From contig JAZSJI010000096.1 of NCBI GenBank assembly GCA_045534235.1, positions 1-14,415 of the forward strand: a stretch of DNA of 14,415 nt. The letters are read 5' to 3'. The translations under genes and the position numbers were made by a program. Each line of letters opens with the position of its first letter. Position 1 is the stretch's first letter. The notes under the pieces are model-generated. The model saw only the letters and a list, made by a program, of their open reading frames with translations. It did not search any database and had not been told where the DNA came from. Below are positions 1 through 6,585 of this stretch, piece after piece. Source of the DNA: Flemingiibacterium sp045534235. Lineage in GTDB: Bacteria; Bacillota; Clostridia; Oscillospirales; CAG-272.

Positions 1-129
1 GCAGACATCAACGTATCGGGTCAGCTTTACATCGAAACCAACGGTACCTGCGCTGTAAGTGTCGAGGGCAATCCCACCGTCAAGCAGCAGGCAATAAACG
101 GTCTGAGCACCATCGAATTCAAAGACTGA
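1..129 (+). CDS. C-terminal fragment of an unrecognised protein
   Basis: An open frame enters from the left edge and ends at a TGA at 127-129, giving the last 42 residues of a protein (ending STIEFKD). The tail is rich in alternating Val/Ser/Thr/Asn/Gly and looks like beta-strand structure, but no motif identifies a family. It lies 25 bases before the dehydrogenase-like gene in the same direction with no terminator between, so the two may be cotranscribed. No function is proposed. The start is outside the window. Confidence 0.6.
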   Translation, partial: ADINVSGQLYIETNGTCAVSVEGNPTVKQQAINGLSTIEFKD

Positions 130-154
130 TTTAACAGAAAGGTAATATATTCTT

Positions 155-1198
155 ATGAAGATAACAATAATCGGCGCAGGTATGATGGCATCGGCGCTTA
201 CCTTCCCGGCAAGTGAAAATAAGCACGACATCCACCTTGTCGGCACGATCCTCGACGATGCGATAATCGACCGTCTGCGTGAGGACAACTACCACATTAC
301 CCTCAAGCGCACACTTCCCTTAGGCATTAAGTTCTACAAATTCGGCGAACTTGACAGCGCGCTTGAAAACGCTGACCTTGCAATCGGCGGCGTGTCGAGC
401 TTCGGCGTTGACTGGTTCGGCGACTACGTTCTGCCGAGAATTCCTGAAGAAACTCCTATCCTTTCCGTAACCAAGGGGCTTTGGGACCTGCCCGACGGCA
501 CCCTTCTCTGCTACCCCGAGCTTTGGCGCGCACGTCTTGCCGAAAAGGGACTCAAGCGCAATCTTAACGCTATCGGCGGTCCTTGCACGAGCTACGAGCT
601 CGTTGTACACGACCATAGCGAGGTCACCTTCTGCGGCGACGATATGAAAACGCTCGAATTTTTGAAGAGCGTTATGGCGACAAGCTACTATCACATCAGC
701 CTCTCCACAAATGTCGTCGGCATTGAAAGCGCAGTTGCGCTCAAGAACGGCTACGCGCTCGCAGTCGCGCTCACGATTGGGCTTAACCAGCGCGAATTCG
801 GCATCGACAGCGAGCTTCACTACAACTCGCAGGCAGGCGTTTATTACCAATGCGTACGCGAGATGAAGAAGCTTCTCGACATCCGCTCGCCCGGAGATTT
901 CGAAGTACTCGCGGTGGGACTCGGTGACCTTTACGTTACCGTTTACGGCGGCAGAACGCGCCTTGTGGGCATACTGCTTGGACGCGGACACAACATTGAC
1001 GAAGCCAAAGCCGAGCTTAACGGCGTAACGCTCGAGTCGCTCGTCGTAGCAGAGCGTGTAGCTCGCGCGGTACGCGTGCTCGCGAAGGCAGGCAAGCTCG
1101 ACGAGCGCGATTTCCCGCTTCTCTTACACGTCGACGCGATACTTACCGAGAAAAAGCCCGCCGACCTTCCGTGGGAAGCGTTTACATACCAAAAATAA
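155..1198 (+). CDS. Divergent NAD(P)-dependent glycerol-3-phosphate dehydrogenase family protein
   Basis: A 347-residue cytosolic protein of the GpsA family, which reduces dihydroxyacetone phosphate to sn-glycerol-3-phosphate for phospholipid synthesis. Seen: an N-terminal Rossmann motif GAGMMASAL (residues 7-15), VTKG (105-108) with a candidate catalytic Lys107, the ALKNGYAL block (195-202) with Lys197 at the second conserved lysine, and GLGDLYVT...GRTRLVGILLGRG (255-278), matching the GpsA GxGDL...S/TR..G..LG.G block. Length fits the family. It is atypical: the usual GxGxWGTA is GAGMMASA and the usual SGPSFAxE is GGPCTSYE (141-148), so substrate or cofactor may differ. The start is the ATG at 155, with AGAAAGG at 136-142. 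Family membership is fairly sure; the exact reaction is not. Confidence 0.75.
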   Translation: MKITIIGAGMMASALTFPASENKHDIHLVGTILDDAIIDRLREDNYHITLKRTLPLGIKFYKFGELDSALENADLAIGGVSSFGVDWFGDYVLPRIPEETPILSVTKGLWDLPDGTLLCYPELWRARLAEKGLKRNLNAIGGPCTSYELVVHDHSEVTFCGDDMKTLEFLKSVMATSYYHISLSTNVVGIESAVALKNGYALAVALTIGLNQREFGIDSELHYNSQAGVYYQCVREMKKLLDIRSPGDFEVLAVGLGDLYVTVYGGRTRLVGILLGRGHNIDEAKAELNGVTLESLVVAERVARAVRVLAKAGKLDERDFPLLLHVDAILTEKKPADLPWEAFTYQK

Positions 1199-1201
1199 TG
1201 C

Positions 1202-1229
1202 AAAATCCGCGCCATACGGCGCGGATTTT
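1202..1229. terminator. Bidirectional intrinsic terminator
   Basis: A perfect 12-bp stem (AAAATCCGCGCC / GGCGCGGATTTT) with loop ATAC sits between two convergent genes. The A and T runs at the stem edges provide a U tract in either direction, so it can end both the dehydrogenase-like gene and the Crp/Fnr-type gene. Confidence 0.9.
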
Positions 1230-1230
1230 C

Positions 1231-1890
1231 TTATAACAGCTTAAAATAGTTCTTCTCGGAGTCGAGTATCCCCTCTTTTTTGAGCTTGCTTATCTCCACA
1301 GAAAGACCGCTGCGGTCTACCTCTAAATAATCCGCAAGCTCCTGACGGTCAAACGGGATCTTAAAGCTGTTCTTACCGACCTTTTTTGCGTACATCGTAA
1401 GGTAAGTCAGCAGCTTGTCACGCGTCGTGCGCTGTGACACGATCTCGAGCTTTTGATGAAACTCTATCGTTTTTTTAGCAAGATCGCGCATAAGATTGTA
1501 TATCATTCGCTGGTGGAACGGGCAGCGTGTCTTGCAGTCGTTTAATATATGCGAGCAGTTAATAAGCATCACCTCGCACGCCTCGTTTGCGATAACGCTT
1601 ATCGGTATCGCTTCCACCTCGGCGCAGGCGAACGCCTCACCGAAAAGCTCGCCCCCACCAAGCTCTGTGAGTATGCTTCGGTTGCCCAAGTAGTCAACGC
1701 GCACGACCTGCACCGTGCCCGACAAAACAATGCCGATATACTTCGCCGTGCCGCCCTCGGCGAGAACGGTGTATTTTTTGTCAAACTCCATTACCTTGGC
1801 ATCAAGGCAGCCGAGCATTTTGAGAAGCTCCTCATCAGTTACGTCTGCAAAAAGCGGACATTTTCTTAAAATTTTCAAATATTTTTGCAT
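1231..1890 (-). CDS. Crp/Fnr-family transcriptional regulator
   Basis: A 219-residue cytosolic regulator. Residues 10-130 form a cyclic-nucleotide-binding-like sensor domain (CPLFADVTDEEL at 11-22, then GIVLSGTVQVV and LGGGELFGE). About 150-210 is the winged helix-turn-helix (PFDRQELADYLEVDRSGLS). Seven cysteines are present (11, 28, 89, 105, 112, 119, 123); C112, C119 and C123 sit in the dimer-helix region with the pattern C-x6-C-x3-C-PFH, which could hold a metal or redox centre (inference). In the recognition helix the common SREL is SVEI, so an Arg that often contacts DNA is replaced. It reads divergently from the flavodiiron operon, which makes it the natural local regulator. RBS GGTGGAG lies just upstream of the ATG. 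The ligand cannot be told. Confidence 0.92.
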   Translation of the reverse strand: MQKYLKILRKCPLFADVTDEELLKMLGCLDAKVMEFDKKYTVLAEGGTAKYIGIVLSGTVQVVRVDYLGNRSILTELGGGELFGEAFACAEVEAIPISVIANEACEVMLINCSHILNDCKTRCPFHQRMIYNLMRDLAKKTIEFHQKLEIVSQRTTRDKLLTYLTMYAKKVGKNSFKIPFDRQELADYLEVDRSGLSVEISKLKKEGILDSEKNYFKLL

Positions 1891-1902
1891 TTTTCTCCAC
1901 CT

Positions 1903-1918
1903 TGTTGAAAATTCAACA
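1903..1918. promoter_or_regulatory. 16-bp inverted repeat, candidate Crp/Fnr-type operator
   Basis: TGTTGAA-AA-TTCAACA is a perfect 7+2+7 dyad. Read as TGTTG-N6-CAACA it has the half-site spacing of Crp-type operators (TGTGA-N6-TCACA). It lies between the promoter and the RBS of the Crp/Fnr-type gene, where a bound dimer would block transcription, so autoregulation is the simplest inference. Confidence 0.5.
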
Positions 1919-1932
1919 GATTTATTACTGAT

Positions 1933-1961
1933 ATTATACTATAATAGTATCAGAAAATCAA
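1933..1961 (-). promoter_or_regulatory. Sigma-A-type promoter of the Crp/Fnr regulator gene
   Basis: On the minus strand, -35 TTGATT (1956-1961) and -10 TATAAT (1933-1938) are separated by exactly 17 bp, upstream of the regulator's RBS and start. The predicted leader is about 35 bases and contains the 1903-1918 dyad. Confidence 0.7.
1936..1950. promoter_or_regulatory. 15-bp 7-1-7 palindrome, candidate Fur/PerR-family box
   Basis: ATACTAT-A-ATAGTAT is a perfect palindrome with the 7-1-7 layout typical of Fur-superfamily operators (PerR consensus TTATAATnATTATAA). It overlaps the -10 and spacer of the regulator's promoter. Four of seven positions per arm agree with the PerR consensus, so the assignment rests mainly on geometry and context. 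A wider imperfect dyad, CTGATA...TATCAG (1928-1953), encloses it. Confidence 0.35.
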
Positions 1962-1991
1962 GATATCGAATAAAAAATCCTGTTCTACATC

Positions 1992-2020
1992 TTGAATATT
2001 TACTGTTTTGTTGCTATAAT
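1992..2020 (+). promoter_or_regulatory. Sigma-A-type promoter of the flavodiiron operon
   Basis: -35 TTGAAT (1992-1997) and -10 TATAAT (2015-2020) with 17-bp spacing, 32 bases before the ATG at 2052. The RBS GGAGGG (2040-2045) lies downstream. Confidence 0.8.
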
Positions 2021-2031
2021 AATAGTAGCAA
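2011..2031. promoter_or_regulatory. 21-bp imperfect dyad over the -10 box, candidate operator
   Basis: Outer arms TTGCTA / TAGCAA flank a 9-bp centre; over 10-bp arms, 8 positions pair. The central 15 bases CTATAATAATAGTAG can be read as a 7-1-7 Fur/PerR-type box with 10 of 14 arm positions matching TTATAATnATTATAA. It covers the -10 of the flavodiiron promoter, where a repressor would act. Confidence 0.4.
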
Positions 2032-2051
2032 ATCAAATTGGAGGGTTTAAA

Positions 2052-3842
2052 ATGTTCATCACAAACGATATCAAATACATCGGCGTCAACGATGGCAAGA
2101 TCGATCTTTTCGAGGGACAGTACAAGGTGCCAAACGGCATCTCCTACAATTCCTACGCCATAATCGACGACAAGATCGCGATAATGGACACCGTCGACGC
2201 CAACTTCACCCACGAGTGGCTCGACAATCTCCAGAACGCGCTCGGCGAGCGTACGCCCGACTATCTTATAGTCCAGCATATGGAGCCCGACCACGCGGCT
2301 AATATCCATAACTTCGCAAAGGCTTACCCGAACGCAAAGATCGTGTCCTCGGCAAAAGCCTTCACGATGATGAAAAACTTCTTCGGTACGGACTTTGAGG
2401 ACAGACGCATTATAGTCGGCGAGGGTGACACGCTCTCGCTCGGCAAACATACGCTCGCGTTCGTCAGCGCGCCTATGGTGCACTGGCCCGAGGTCATCGT
2501 GACCTACGACACCTTGGACAAGGTGCTCTTCTCTGCCGACGGATTTGGCAAGTTCGGCACTCCCGACGTCAGCGAGCCGTGGGCAGACGAGGCAAGACGC
2601 TACTTCATCGGTATCGTCGGCAAGTACGGTGCGCAGGTTCAGGCGCTTCTTAAGAAGGCGGCGACGCTTGACATCGAAAAGATATGCCCGCTTCACGGTC
2701 CTGTTCTCACCGAAAATCTCGGCTACTACCTTGACCTTTACAACACATGGTCGAGCTATCAGCCGGAGTCGGACGGCATCGTTATCGCGTACACCTCGGT
2801 GTACGGCAACACGAAGAAGGCGGTTAAGCTGCTCGAAGAAAAGCTTCGCGCGAACGGCTGTCCGAAGGTTATCGTGCACGACCTTGCAAGATGCGATATG
2901 GCAGAGGCGGTCGCAGACGCGTTCAAGTACAGCAAGCTCGTGCTCGCGACGACGACGTACAACGCGGACATCTTCCCGTTTATGCGTGAGTTTATCGACC
3001 ATTTGACCGAGCGCAATTTTCAGAACAGAACCGTCGCTCTTATTGAGAACGGAAGCTGGGCACCGCTTGCGGCAAAGGTTATGCGCGATATGCTCGAAAA
3101 ATCGAAAAACCTCACCTTCACCGACACGACGGTAAAGATACTCTCCGCCCTAAACGAAGACAGTATGTCACAGCTAAACGCTCTGTCCGACGAGCTTTCG
3201 ATGGAATACCTCGCACGTCGCGACGACACAGCGAACAAAAACGACCTGTCCGCACTCTTCAACATCGGCTACGGACTTTACGTCGTCACCTCGAACGACG
3301 GCAAGAAGGACAACGGCCTTATCGTAAATACCGTAACGCAGGTCACGAATACGCCTAACCGTATCGCGGTTACGATAAACAAGGAAAATTACTCGCACCA
3401 CGTAATAAAGCAGACGGGTAAGATGAACATCAACTGCCTGTCGACCGACGCACCGTTCGCGGTGTTTGAAAAGTTCGGCTTCACTAGCGGACGAAACGTC
3501 GACAAGTTCGAGGGCTGTGAGCCGCTTCGCAGCGACAACGGTCTTGTATTCCTTCCGCGTTATATCAACTCGTTTATGTCGCTTAAGGTAGAGCAGTACA
3601 TCGACCTTGACACGCACGGTATGTTTATCTGCGCGGTAACCGAGGCGAGAGTCATCTCCGAGCGCGAAACGATGACGTACACGTACTATCAGAATAACGT
3701 AAAGCCGCAGCCCGAAACCGAGGGCAAGAAGGGCTTTGTCTGCAAGGTATGCGGCTACGTATACGAGGGCGACACGCTTCCCGACGATTTCATCTGTCCG
3801 CTCTGCAAGCACGGTGCGGCGGATTTTGAACCTATTAAATAA
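2052..3842 (+). CDS. fprA: Flavodiiron protein fused to flavin reductase and rubredoxin (FprA-Hrb type)
   Basis: A 596-residue cytosolic O2 and/or NO reductase. Residues 1-240 are the metallo-beta-lactamase-like diiron domain with a full ligand set: H76-x-E78-x-D80-H81, H144, D163, H215. Residues 241-385 are the FMN-binding flavodoxin domain (YTSVYGNTKKA at 247-257). About 395-548 is a flavin-reductase-like split-barrel domain. Residues 560-596 are a rubredoxin with C564-x2-C567 and C582-x2-C585. In Moorella thermoacetica the last two domains form a separate protein, Hrb, that passes electrons from NADH to FprA; here donor and acceptor are one chain (inference from domain order). The start is the ATG at 2052, six bases after GGAGGG; a TTG 60 bases upstream is part of the -35 box. 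First gene of an operon with ferritin, rubredoxin and ZIP transporter. Confidence 0.95.
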   Translation: MFITNDIKYIGVNDGKIDLFEGQYKVPNGISYNSYAIIDDKIAIMDTVDANFTHEWLDNLQNALGERTPDYLIVQHMEPDHAANIHNFAKAYPNAKIVSSAKAFTMMKNFFGTDFEDRRIIVGEGDTLSLGKHTLAFVSAPMVHWPEVIVTYDTLDKVLFSADGFGKFGTPDVSEPWADEARRYFIGIVGKYGAQVQALLKKAATLDIEKICPLHGPVLTENLGYYLDLYNTWSSYQPESDGIVIAYTSVYGNTKKAVKLLEEKLRANGCPKVIVHDLARCDMAEAVADAFKYSKLVLATTTYNADIFPFMREFIDHLTERNFQNRTVALIENGSWAPLAAKVMRDMLEKSKNLTFTDTTVKILSALNEDSMSQLNALSDELSMEYLARRDDTANKNDLSALFNIGYGLYVVTSNDGKKDNGLIVNTVTQVTNTPNRIAVTINKENYSHHVIKQTGKMNINCLSTDAPFAVFEKFGFTSGRNVDKFEGCEPLRSDNGLVFLPRYINSFMSLKVEQYIDLDTHGMFICAVTEARVISERETMTYTYYQNNVKPQPETEGKKGFVCKVCGYVYEGDTLPDDFICPLCKHGAADFEPIK

Positions 3843-3883
3843 ATTTGAATTTCGTTATAAATTTTTAATTTGGAGGAAATACT

Positions 3884-4396
3884 ATGGTAAACGCAAAGGT
3901 ACACGAACTTTTAAACCAGCAGATCAACAAGGAATTTTATTCGGCTTATCTCTACCTCGATTTTTCTAATTACTTCAAGGCGGCAGGGCTTGACGGCTTC
4001 GCTAACTGGTATATGATCCAGGCACAAGAGGAAAGAGATCACGCGATGCTGTTCTATCAGTACCTGCAGAACGAAAATATGACGGTTACGCTTGACGCTA
4101 TCGCAAAGCCCGACAAGGTCTTCACCTCTCATATGGACGTACTTAAAGCAGGCCTTGAGCACGAGCAGTACGTAACCTCGCTTATCAACGACATATACGC
4201 GGCGGCTTACGACGTTAAGGATTTCCGTACGATGCAGTTCCTCGACTGGTTCGTTAAGGAGCAGGGCGAGGAGGAAACCAACGCTAACGACCTCATCTCA
4301 AAGATGGAGCTGTTCGGCACGGATCCGAGAAGCCTCTACCTCTTAAATCAGGAGCTTGCGGCAAGAATTTACTCTGCACCCTCTCTGGTGCTTTAA
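3884..4396 (+). CDS. ftnA: Non-haem ferritin
   Basis: A 170-residue four-helix ferritin that oxidises Fe(II) and stores it as a mineral in a cytosolic 24-subunit shell. The ferroxidase ligands fall at the same numbers as in E. coli FtnA: E17, E50, H53 (in EERDHA), E94, Q127 and E130, so the enzyme should be active. Length matches bacterial ferritin; there is no haem-ligand context suggesting bacterioferritin. GGAGG at 3872-3876 is seven bases from the ATG. It starts 41 bases after the flavodiiron gene with no terminator between. Removing free iron beside an O2-reducing enzyme limits Fenton chemistry, which fits joint control. Confidence 0.95.
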   Translation: MVNAKVHELLNQQINKEFYSAYLYLDFSNYFKAAGLDGFANWYMIQAQEERDHAMLFYQYLQNENMTVTLDAIAKPDKVFTSHMDVLKAGLEHEQYVTSLINDIYAAAYDVKDFRTMQFLDWFVKEQGEEETNANDLISKMELFGTDPRSLYLLNQELAARIYSAPSLVL

Positions 4397-4443
4397 TCAC
4401 ACAATAAGCGAATAAATCATATATTATGAAAGGAACAAGAATT

Positions 4444-4602
4444 ATGAAAAAGTATGTATGTGACGTATGCGGCTGGGAATATGACGAGGCGCTTGGCGAT
4501 CCCGATAACGGCATCGCTCCCGGCACCAAATTTGAGGATCTGCCCGATGATTTTGAATGCCCTCTCTGCGGAGTCGGCAAGGACAGCTTCTCCGAGGCCT
4601 AA
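4444..4602 (+). CDS. Rubredoxin
   Basis: A 52-residue protein with C6-x2-C9 (CDVCG) and C39-x2-C42 (CPLCG) binding one Fe in a Cys4 site, and the usual WEYDE, DPDNGI and DLPDDF segments. This is a full-length typical rubredoxin, a one-electron carrier. AAAGGA at 4429-4434 lies nine bases before the ATG. It sits 47 bases after ferritin in the same direction. Since the flavodiiron protein carries its own rubredoxin domain, the free one may feed other acceptors such as rubrerythrin or superoxide reductase encoded elsewhere, or act as a second donor to the fused protein (inference). Confidence 0.97.
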   Translation: MKKYVCDVCGWEYDEALGDPDNGIAPGTKFEDLPDDFECPLCGVGKDSFSEA

Positions 4603-4611
4603 TTATTAACA

Positions 4612-4642
4612 TACGGGCATCTGTGATTAACAGATGCCCGTA
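4612..4642 (+). other. Strong 13-bp stem-loop between rubredoxin and ZIP gene
   Basis: TACGGGCATCTGT / ACAGATGCCCGTA form a perfect 13-bp stem around loop GATTA. The right arm is followed by CAAGTATTGGAG, not by a T run, so it is not a clear intrinsic terminator. It ends eight bases before the RBS of the ZIP gene. It could be a leaky terminator, an RNA-stability element that sets ZIP expression apart from the three genes upstream, or a protein-binding dyad. Confidence 0.6.
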
Positions 4643-4660
4643 CAAGTATTGGAGTTAAAT

Positions 4661-5413
4661 ATGCAAATGGTTCTTCTGACCGCACTCGGCGTTGGCGGAG
4701 CAACTATCTTCGGTGCGCTGATCGGTTTTATATTCAAAAACATTTCTCACAAATTCTCGGATATAGTACTATCGTTCGCGGCAGGCGTAATGCTCTCCGC
4801 CGCGGTTTTAGGACTTATCCTTCCCTCTCTCGAGTACGGCGGCAAATTCGGCATTATCGTAACTGTTGCCGGCATATTCACAGGCGCGCTCTGTCTTAAC
4901 CTTATCGACAAATTGGTGCCGCATCTTCACAAATTGGTCGGCGCGGATACCGAGGCACACAATAGCGCAAGTCTTGAAAAGGTACTGCTTTTCGTCACCG
5001 CTATAGCCATACATAATCTGCCCGAGGGTATCGCGGCAGGCGTTGGCTTTGGCTCGGGTGACGCATCTGGCGCGCTTATGATTGCGGGCGGAATCGCGCT
5101 TCAGAATATCCCCGAGGGTATGGTCATAATCGGCCCGATGCTCGCCGCGGGAATTACGCCAAGACGTACGTTCATCGCGGCTATGGCGACGGGGCTTGTC
5201 GAGGTCATCGGCACACTGATCGGTTACTTCGCCGTAAGCGTTTCCACGGTGATATTACCGTTTGCACTTGCATTTGCCGGCGGCACGATGCTCTACGTTA
5301 TCAGCGATGAGATGATCCCCGAAACTCACGCGCACGGTAGCGAGCGCGGTGCGACGTACGCCCTGCTTGTCGGCTTCTCGCTGATGCTTGTGGCTGACGT
5401 TTTGCTTGGCTGA
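4661..5413 (+). CDS. ZIP-family divalent metal transporter
   Basis: A 250-residue inner-membrane protein with about eight hydrophobic segments, of the ZIP (ZupT-like) family that imports Zn2+, Fe2+ or Mn2+. The two signature metal-site helices are present: H118-N119-L-P-E122-G and Q148-N149-I-P-E152-G, with E181 in TGLVEVIG and E217 in ISDEMIPE as further acidic sites. A short His-bearing loop (HLHKLVGADTEAH, 88-100) lies before the first signature, as in many ZIPs. The start is the ATG at 4661 because GGAG at 4651-4654 is correctly spaced; an ATG at 4634 lies inside the upstream stem and has no RBS. Following ferritin, Fe2+ or Zn2+ uptake is plausible; the metal cannot be read from sequence. 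Confidence 0.92.
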   Translation: MQMVLLTALGVGGATIFGALIGFIFKNISHKFSDIVLSFAAGVMLSAAVLGLILPSLEYGGKFGIIVTVAGIFTGALCLNLIDKLVPHLHKLVGADTEAHNSASLEKVLLFVTAIAIHNLPEGIAAGVGFGSGDASGALMIAGGIALQNIPEGMVIIGPMLAAGITPRRTFIAAMATGLVEVIGTLIGYFAVSVSTVILPFALAFAGGTMLYVISDEMIPETHAHGSERGATYALLVGFSLMLVADVLLG

Positions 5414-5419
5414 CGCATA

Positions 5420-5448
5420 TTGACAGATGCATCTAAAAATGCTATAAT
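5420..5448 (+). promoter_or_regulatory. Perfect-consensus sigma-A promoter
   Basis: TTGACA (5420-5425) and TATAAT (5443-5448) with a 17-bp spacer match the consensus at all 12 positions. A 10-bp perfect palindrome, AGATGCATCT (5425-5434), sits in the spacer against the -35 box and could be an operator. It begins a new transcription unit after the ZIP gene. Confidence 0.9.
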
Positions 5449-5492
5449 ATAATTATAAGAGTATATATTTATATGTATAGAGGGTGTATGGT

Positions 5493-6545
5493 GTGTCAGC
5501 AAGCTATAATCAAAAACTGTACGCACTCGTAGGCGCCACCGCGCTTGTCGAGTGCGTTATTCCTGTAATCGTATGCGATGAAAATTTCCGCGTGTGTATG
5601 ATAAGCCAAAGTGCACGCGGTGCTTTTCGCCCGCTTGCGATCGGCAAGGATATGTCGAGGATGTTTTCAGATGAAGAACTGAATAAACTGAGATCGCTCG
5701 TCGGCGCGTCGCTTGCCGAGCCTACTATAAGCAGGCACAGCACGCCTGTCATCGCAGTTGGCGGTACGCTGCAGGGCGAGCGGTATATAGCTATAATCAT
5801 CGAGCCGCAGAAAATTTTTAAAAAGGTGCCCGAGTCCCCATACGCTCCAGAGGCGCTTGCGAACGTTTCCGATGCGCTTTCACAGCTGATAGCTTCACAA
5901 AAGACGGGTTTTAGACATCTCGAATGGTCCTGCGGAATGCTATCAAGGCTCACAGAGTTTACAAAGCTTCAGCAGGAGAACGTGCTCTACAGCGCGGTGT
6001 CCTCGAGCGACGTATACACCGAGCTCGACATCGTGATGCAGGAAAGCGCCGGCGCGCTCTATGCGGTAGGTGCGCAAGTCAGGTACAGCAAGGACGTGTG
6101 CAAGCCGTTCACAACGAACGTGCAGCCCTTCCACGTATACCTGACCGTGACGACGCTCATCTGCGCTCTCACACTTATTTCGTCGGACGGCGTACTGTCG
6201 GTGGATTGCCAGCTTTGCCAAAGCGGTGAATTTCTGGATATATCCCTCGCCGTGTCGCCCGACCTCACGGGTGATGCACCAAAGTGCTTTGACGAGCTCG
6301 GCACGTACGTGCCGCATCTTTACCTTGAGCTTGCGGCTACCCGTGACCTCGCTTCAACGCTCGGCATACTGCTCGAGTGTAAGGGCAGCGACGGCACGCT
6401 AACGCTTCGTGTGCGTATACCTGCTGACACGTCAGGCGAGGTAAAATTCCGCGCGGCGGATATCGTCGACGCTGCGACCGTACGCGAACGCCTCACGTCG
6501 TTTTGCGAGTACATCAGATATGAAAAGCAAGCGGAACTTTTTTAA
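5493..6545 (+). CDS. Degenerate sensor-histidine-kinase-like protein with PAS-like N-terminus
   Basis: About 350 residues, no membrane segment or signal peptide. The first 105 residues resemble a PAS domain (VIPVIVCDENFRV, then IGKDMSRMFSDEEL). A helical stretch follows (about 118-165, FRHLEWSCGMLSRLTEFTKLQQEN) in the position of a kinase dimerisation helix. The C-terminal part has the outline of a GHKL ATPase fold (RDLASTLGILLECKGSDGTLTLRVRIP) but lacks a recognisable N box and DxGxG, so ATP binding is doubtful. It may be a pseudokinase, a scaffold or a phosphotransfer-like protein. The start is the GTG at 5493, eight bases after AGAGGG (5479-5484); a GTG at 5484 overlaps that RBS. It is followed 40 bases later by the membrane-protein gene. 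No response regulator is adjacent. Confidence 0.55.
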   Translation: MSASYNQKLYALVGATALVECVIPVIVCDENFRVCMISQSARGAFRPLAIGKDMSRMFSDEELNKLRSLVGASLAEPTISRHSTPVIAVGGTLQGERYIAIIIEPQKIFKKVPESPYAPEALANVSDALSQLIASQKTGFRHLEWSCGMLSRLTEFTKLQQENVLYSAVSSSDVYTELDIVMQESAGALYAVGAQVRYSKDVCKPFTTNVQPFHVYLTVTTLICALTLISSDGVLSVDCQLCQSGEFLDISLAVSPDLTGDAPKCFDELGTYVPHLYLELAATRDLASTLGILLECKGSDGTLTLRVRIPADTSGEVKFRAADIVDAATVRERLTSFCEYIRYEKQAELF

Positions 6546-6585
6546 CGTTCGCTCGTCTATAAGGTATAGAAAGGAAGGCATACGT

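Noticed and set aside
320..991. Minus-strand open frame antisense to the dehydrogenase-like gene
   Set aside because: Shadow of a gene with Rossmann and catalytic motifs on the plus strand; no recognisable product.
1992..2051. Upstream TTG start that would extend the flavodiiron protein by 20 residues
   Set aside because: The TTG is part of the -35 hexamer of its own promoter; the ATG at 2052 has GGAGGG at the right spacing and gives the family N-terminus.
1950..3002. Long minus-strand open frame (350 codons) across the flavodiiron gene
   Set aside because: Antisense to a gene with all diiron ligands; no family motif and no suitable RBS context.
4444..4602. Whether the free rubredoxin is a broken-off copy of the domain in the flavodiiron protein
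   Set aside because: It has its own RBS, ATG, full length and the WEYDE/DPDNGI loop that the fused domain lacks, so it is an independent intact gene.
4634..4660. ATG at 4634 as start of the ZIP transporter
   Set aside because: It lies in the right arm of the 4612-4642 stem and has no RBS; the ATG at 4661 has GGAG seven bases before it.
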